The notes below the pieces were generated by a model. The model was not told the origin of the DNA, searched no databases, and worked only from the letters and a program-made list of their open reading frames with translations. 6,630 nt of DNA from assembly GCA_015904075.1 (NCBI GenBank), contig JABMDH010000057.1, positions 2,446 through 9,075 of the forward strand, given 5' to 3'. This document shows positions 5,234-6,630 of the stretch, one piece after another. Source of the stretch: Nitrospira sp. (GTDB lineage: Bacteria > Nitrospirota > Nitrospiria > Nitrospirales > Nitrospiraceae). A program made the translations under genes and the position numbers. Within the stretch, counting starts at the first letter, position 1. Each line of letters opens with the position of its first letter.

Positions 5234-5452
5234 ACGCACCGTTCCGGTAAAGCACCGAGTTCACGAATGCCCGTGCCCTGGGTGACCATGAATGGGCGTG
5301 AGGGGATTGAGGGGTGAGCTTTGCCGGTTTCGGTTCTCTGGCTGAACCAGAAATGCCGAATGAACCATTGCCTCTCTAGGCGCCGTGAAATTCAGAATGT
5401 TCCCGTTGTTCTTCTCCTAGCCTAGCTCAGCTATCCACTTTATGTTGAGTCA
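5234..5452. other. Gene-free stretch between the pilX/CBS junction and the dioxygenase gene
   Basis: I see no gene in these 219 bases on either strand. A modest inverted repeat, GGTTC (5332-5336) with GAACC (5344-5348), could be a weak terminator stem for converging transcripts, but no T-run follows. There is no tRNA, insertion-sequence end or attachment-site duplication that I can recognise. Confidence 0.5.
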
Positions 5453-6190
5453 TCAGGTGGTCCGGCCGGCTCTCATGTTGGCGGGGATGGCGATATCCAT
5501 TTTGGCGGGACGCGGCACGTTTCTCCGATTCATCATGTCGACGAACGCCGCCCGGTCGATCGAGAGGTTGAGGCGTTCGTTGAATCGCTTTTCTTCGCCG
5601 ATCGTGGAAGAGACTCGGCCCTGATAATCATGCCCGGGGTAGACGATCGTGTCGTCCTGCAGCGCGAACAGTTTCTTCCGAACGGAGTCGAACAGTTTCT
5701 CCGGCGAGCCGCCCTGAAAATCGGTCCGGCCGTTGCCGCGGATGAACAGCGCATCGCCCGTGAAGACGGCGCCGGGGAGCACGTAGCTCGTGCAGCCGTT
5801 CGTATGACCGGGGGTTGCGAGCGCCGTCAGTGACGTCTGACCGAGCCGCAGCGCCTCGCCCTCGAACAGGAACAGATCCGCGCCGGTGACCTCGCCCTTG
5901 GCGCCGCCGCCGTACACGATCTGCGCGCCGGTTCGATCTTTGATGGCCGAGGCGCCGGTGATGTGATCGGCGTGGATGTGCGTTTCGACGGCAAAGCGGA
6001 GGGTCAGCCCAAGCTCGTTGATGAGTCGAAGGTCGCGCTCGACGTTCTCGATGACGGCATCGATGATAACGGCCTGCTTGGACTCGCGATCACCGACGAT
6101 GTAGCTGCGGCTTTCCGCCCGGTCGTCCACGTCCTGAATCTCGTTGACGTCCAGCAGAACGGTGACGATGTAGGTCGTGCTGATTGCCAC
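5453..6190 (-). CDS. ETHE1-like persulfide dioxygenase (MBL-fold hydrolase)
   Basis: A 245-residue metallo-beta-lactamase-fold protein of the ETHE1/persulfide dioxygenase group, which oxidises glutathione persulfide to sulfite with a mononuclear iron in the cytoplasm. The metal-binding motif THIHADH gives H71, H73, D75 and H76; further ligands are H129 (TPGHTNG), D146 (FTGDALF) and H187 (YPGHDYQG). The ETHE1-specific stretches IRGNGRTDFQGGSPEKLF and VYPGHDYQGR are present. Length is normal. The start is a GTG at 6190 with no strong ribosome binding site; an ATG at 6240 is out of frame and would overlap the likely -10 box. An MBL hydrolase with another thiol-ester substrate is possible, but the motif set favours persulfide dioxygenase. 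It follows a glutathione peroxidase gene on the same strand, 325 bp upstream, consistent with a thiol-redox theme. Codon usage appears more GC-rich than in the pilus genes. Confidence 0.88.
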   Translation of the reverse strand: MAISTTYIVTVLLDVNEIQDVDDRAESRSYIVGDRESKQAVIIDAVIENVERDLRLINELGLTLRFAVETHIHADHITGASAIKDRTGAQIVYGGGAKGEVTGADLFLFEGEALRLGQTSLTALATPGHTNGCTSYVLPGAVFTGDALFIRGNGRTDFQGGSPEKLFDSVRKKLFALQDDTIVYPGHDYQGRVSSTIGEEKRFNERLNLSIDRAAFVDMMNRRNVPRPAKMDIAIPANMRAGRTT

Positions 6191-6515
6191 AGGATGTATC
6201 CGGAAAATCTGTTGCGAAGCGAGCCGGGAAGCGCGGCCATTGTAACTTGTCCTGTCGGTTTGGTCTATCGCGGGGGTCGGGGAGGCGGGAGATGGAGGGC
6301 GTGGCGGCAGCCGGGGGTGTCGGATTGCGAGACCTCACTCTCGTCCCTCAAGCCGAAATGGTTCCTGTTCTGGTTCAAAGTCCTAGTCCAACACCAGTAT
6401 CCTGGTCAAACCAGGACCCAAGGAGTTGCATTAAGATCTTGAATGCACACTGACACCTTTTTCTGGTCCTATTCACCGTTTTGATTTTTCGACAGCGGAG
6501 GGGCTTTGCGGGCGC
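6191..6515. other. Gene-free stretch between glutathione peroxidase and dioxygenase genes
   Basis: A 325-bp stretch in which I can support no gene. Long open frames across it on the plus strand are antisense extensions from the dioxygenase gene with no recognisable protein. It carries the probable dioxygenase promoter and a short hairpin (6400-6416, TCCTGG and CCAGGA arms with a 5-base loop) of unknown role. Confidence 0.5.
6239..6267 (-). promoter_or_regulatory. Possible sigma70-type promoter for the dioxygenase gene
   Basis: Minus-strand TAGACC (6262-6267, four of six) and TACAAT (6239-6244, five of six) are spaced by 17 bases. Transcription would begin near 6232, leaving a leader of about 40 bases before the GTG at 6190. 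This is a by-eye match, but position and spacing are right. Confidence 0.38.
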
Positions 6516-6630
6516 CTACAGCCTCGCTGCCAGATCGGCCTCGATCGCCTCTGGCTTGTCGCTCGGCGCATAGCGTTTCAGTACCGTGCCGTCGGTGCCG
6601 ACGAGGAACTTGGTGAAGTTCCACTTGATA
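6516..6630 (-). CDS. Glutathione peroxidase, C-terminal part (5' end outside window)
   Basis: Only the last 37 residues are inside the window, ending at a TAG at 6516-6518. The sequence [20 protein letters not shown] followed by [17 protein letters not shown] is diagnostic of the glutathione peroxidase family. The WNFTKFLV motif carries the tryptophan-adjacent asparagine of the catalytic tetrad (Cys/Sec, Gln, Trp, Asn). Many bacterial members use thioredoxin rather than glutathione to reduce peroxides; the fragment cannot show which. It is read in the same direction as the dioxygenase gene, 325 bp downstream of it, probably as a separate transcript. Confidence 0.88.
   Translation of the reverse strand, partial: IKWNFTKFLVGTDGTVLKRYAPSDKPEAIEADLAARL

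Noticed and set aside
6004..6240. ATG at 6240 as an alternative start or a frameshifted dioxygenase N-terminus
   Set aside because: It is out of frame with the MBL domain, overlaps the probable -10 box, and its product does not resemble an ETHE1 N-terminus.
6370..6390. T-loop-like GGTTCAA, suggesting a tRNA
   Set aside because: The flanking bases do not form a T-stem and no cloverleaf or acceptor stem can be drawn around it.
6400..6416. Short hairpin TCCTGG/CCAGGA as a terminator for the glutathione peroxidase gene
   Set aside because: The stem is only 6 bp, has no T-tract in either direction, competes with other CTGG/CCAG pairings nearby, and lies about 100 bases after the stop.
5963..6442. 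Plus-strand open frame antisense to the dioxygenase gene
   Set aside because: No recognisable protein; high GC with a codon-position bias in the real gene readily leaves antisense frames open.

Overview
The window looks like a chromosomal segment of a free-living Gram-negative bacterium with a type IV pilus. The protein style (a stand-alone GerE regulator, FimT/PilV/PilW/PilX-type minor pilins, an ETHE1-like sulfur dioxygenase) would fit Nitrospira or a relative. That taxonomic guess comes from memory of the families, not from a search.

Left edge (1-796): the C-terminal end of an RlmB-type 23S rRNA 2'-O-methyltransferase reads rightward. It converges on, and shares stop-codon bases with, a leftward 92-residue stand-alone LuxR/GerE DNA-binding protein. 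A 229-bp spacer then separates the divergent regulator and pilus genes.

Pilus block (797-5214, all rightward): prepilin peptidase pilD, a hybrid gene, then minor pseudopilin genes of the FimT/GspH, PilV, PilW and PilX types. The last four are tightly packed (4-bp overlap, then gaps of 21 and 10 bp) and look like one operon. The peptidase would cleave and N-methylate the prepilins, which prime pilus assembly. The most striking structure is a diverged tandem repeat of about 0.88 kb (1111-1991 and 1993-2875). Each unit runs from the middle of pilD, through the intergenic spacer, into the first ~38 codons of fimT. Its internal junction fuses a complete prepilin leader and transmembrane helix in frame to the catalytic C-terminal half of the peptidase, giving an open 190-residue gene with both catalytic aspartates.

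Right end of the pilus block: the PilX-type gene breaks off. After about residue 232 it continues out of frame into DNA that, one frame over, encodes the end of a CBS domain. This is a rearrangement scar, or an assembly join, and no PilY1 or major pilin gene follows. About 220 bp without recognisable genes then separate it from the right-hand block.

Right block (5453-6630, leftward, apparently more GC-rich): an ETHE1-type metallo-beta-lactamase-fold persulfide dioxygenase with all metal ligands, preceded by a plausible sigma70-type promoter, and at the edge the C-terminus of a glutathione peroxidase. Both suggest thiol/sulfane-sulfur and peroxide housekeeping unrelated to the pilus genes.

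Main caution: both unusual junctions could be real rearrangements or, if this is a metagenome contig, joins between strains or loci. The sequence alone cannot decide.
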